A DNA stretch of 5,859 nt from CAYHBS01 sp964360995 (lineage in GTDB: Bacteria; Patescibacteriota; Minisyncoccia; Ryanbacterales; HO2-45-13), in contig CAYHYZ010000036.1 in assembly GCA_964360995.1 (NCBI GenBank), positions 1 through 5,859 of the forward strand. Direction: 5' to 3'. Shown in pieces: positions 5,432 to 5,859 of this stretch (position 1 is its first letter; each line of letters starts with the position of its first letter). Position numbers and translations under genes: made by a program. Under the pieces are notes generated by a model, which saw nothing but the letters and a program-made list of their open reading frames with translations, did not search any database and was not told the DNA's origin.

Positions 5432-5601
5432 TGTCGTCATGGATGCTCCTCGGGCTTCCGAAGAGCGTTCGAATCCCTAACACCCCAGAAGGAAAGAAGT
5501 GTATCATTGGATACCCCGCGTTTGATTTCTACAGCAGACGAGAGCCCGAAATACTGCAAACACGAGCCCGCTGGTTTAATTCATTCCAATGGATGAGATA
5601 A
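5431..5601 (+). CDS. Possible small protein gene (56 aa, GTG start)
   Basis: An open frame runs from GTG 5431, whose G is the last base of the preceding TAG, to TAA 5599-5601. An alternative ATG at 5443 gives 52 aa. The product reads plausibly as protein: GLPKSVRIPNTPEGKKCIIG, then YPAFDFYSRREPE and RARWFNSFQWMR. It has one cysteine and no membrane segment. No Shine-Dalgarno is visible, so expression would depend on coupling to the upstream gene. The stop codon lies inside the palindrome 5594-5617. It could instead be a degraded gene end or chance; no family is recognised. Confidence 0.4.
   Translation: MSSWMLLGLPKSVRIPNTPEGKKCIIGYPAFDFYSRREPEILQTRARWFNSFQWMR
5441..5470 (+). other. Long imperfect hairpin after the 300-aa gene
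   Basis: GGATGCTCCTCGG (5441-5453) pairs with CCGAAGAGCGTTC (5458-5470) around the loop GCTT. Twelve of 13 positions pair, including two G-T wobbles; the only mismatch is C-A. No T-run follows, so it is not a standard terminator. It overlaps the first codons of the possible 56-aa gene and could act as an mRNA 3' stabiliser or hinder that gene's translation. Confidence 0.45.
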
Positions 5602-5617
5602 CATACATGTTATCTCA
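5594..5617. promoter_or_regulatory. Perfect 10-bp palindrome upstream of rsmI (operator or hairpin)
   Basis: TGAGATAACA (5594-5603) is exactly mirrored by TGTTATCTCA (5608-5617) around TACA. An A-run (5619-5624) follows on the + strand, and no T-run follows on either strand, so it is not an intrinsic terminator. It lies about 50 bp upstream of the rsmI -10 box and could be a repressor or activator site. It also overlaps the stop codon of the possible 56-aa gene. Confidence 0.5.
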
Positions 5618-5666
5618 CAAAAAACATCCGTTTCCGCACTAGATTATGGGCACGCCGCATGTTCAA

Positions 5667-5675
5667 TGTTATACT
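5667..5675 (+). promoter_or_regulatory. Extended -10 promoter, leaderless start for rsmI
   Basis: TGT (5667-5669) is joined to TATACT (5670-5675), an extended -10 one mismatch from consensus. Six bases separate it from ATG 5682, the same geometry as the promoter of the 300-aa gene. No -35 box and no Shine-Dalgarno are seen, so rsmI mRNA probably starts at or beside its ATG. Confidence 0.7.
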
Positions 5676-5681
5676 CCCCAT

Positions 5682-5859
5682 ATGTCCACCCTCTCCATCG
5701 TCGCGACACCCATAGGGAATCTGGAAGATATCACGCTTCGGGCGATTCGCGTGCTTAAAGAGGCGGACCTCATCTTGTGTGAGGATACACGAGTAACCAA
5801 GAAGCTCTTGCAAAAATACGAGATTGAAACGCCGACCATGAGCTACCACGCGCACAGCA
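5682..5859 (+). CDS. rsmI: 16S rRNA (cytidine(1402)-2'-O)-methyltransferase RsmI, N-terminal part
   Basis: The first 59 codons are present and the window ends inside the gene. The protein starts MSTLSIVATPIGNLEDITLR and continues with VLKEADLILCEDTRVTKKLL, then TPTMSYHAHS. ATPIGNLEDIT (8-18) and CEDTR (33-37) are signature segments of RsmI in the tetrapyrrole-methylase fold superfamily, where the N-terminal domain contributes to S-adenosylmethionine binding. RsmI 2'-O-methylates C1402 in the decoding centre of 16S rRNA, helping decoding fidelity in the cytoplasm. A complete RsmI is usually about 220-290 residues. The start is fixed by homology and by the leaderless promoter 6 nt upstream. Confidence 0.96.
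   Translation, partial: MSTLSIVATPIGNLEDITLRAIRVLKEADLILCEDTRVTKKLLQKYEIETPTMSYHAHS

Noticed and set aside
5466..5487. A tRNA 3' end, suggested by GTTCGAATCCC followed by ACACCCCA
   Set aside because: The T-stem does not pair over five positions, and no acceptor 5' strand, D-arm or anticodon arm is found at a suitable distance upstream.
5610..5855. An 81-codon antisense frame over rsmI
   Set aside because: The opposite strand encodes the unmistakable RsmI N-terminus with its own promoter; this is its shadow.

Overview
The window looks like a piece of a small bacterial genome, most likely from a candidate phylum of the Patescibacteria (CPR, Parcubacteria-like) type. This is inference. It rests on six unrecognised short proteins with membrane segments, scarce Shine-Dalgarno sequences, apparent leaderless promoters and lack of resemblance to well-studied families. 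Only two genes are identifiable with confidence: tRNA-Ile(GAT) at the left and the 5' end of rsmI at the right edge.

Left (1-360): a good sigma70-type promoter (12-40) precedes two 74-bp tandem repeats (52-125, 126-199) that run in exact register into the tRNA-Ile gene (200-275). Each repeat begins with the 5' end of the tRNA, so the transcript should be a tRNA precursor with two tRNA-5'-half-like units in its leader. A weak GC-rich hairpin plus a T-run follows the tRNA.

Centre (365-3820): four tightly packed genes on the + strand (4-bp gap, 4-bp ATGA overlap, 4-bp gap) form one operon of N-terminally anchored, probably extracytoplasmic proteins of unknown function. It ends at a strong intrinsic terminator (3792-3819). 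The last protein carries a C-terminal beta-sandwich-like domain with a GPTCPV motif.

Right-centre (3872-4500): a small AT-rich membrane-protein gene with a clear Shine-Dalgarno is followed by an inverted-repeat-bounded, MITE/REP-like element of about 0.25 kb. The interior of the element holds a decayed fragment of a paralogue of the fourth operon gene.

Right (4517-5859): an anchored extracytoplasmic protein gene and rsmI each have an extended -10 (TGn-TATAAT or TGn-TATACT) ending exactly 6 nt before the ATG, which predicts leaderless mRNAs. Between them lie a possible 56-codon small gene and a perfect 10-bp palindrome that covers its stop codon.

The most unusual signals are the tRNA-half-derived tandem repeats and the inverted-repeat element carrying a paralogue fragment. 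No complete known defence, secretion or metabolic system is visible.
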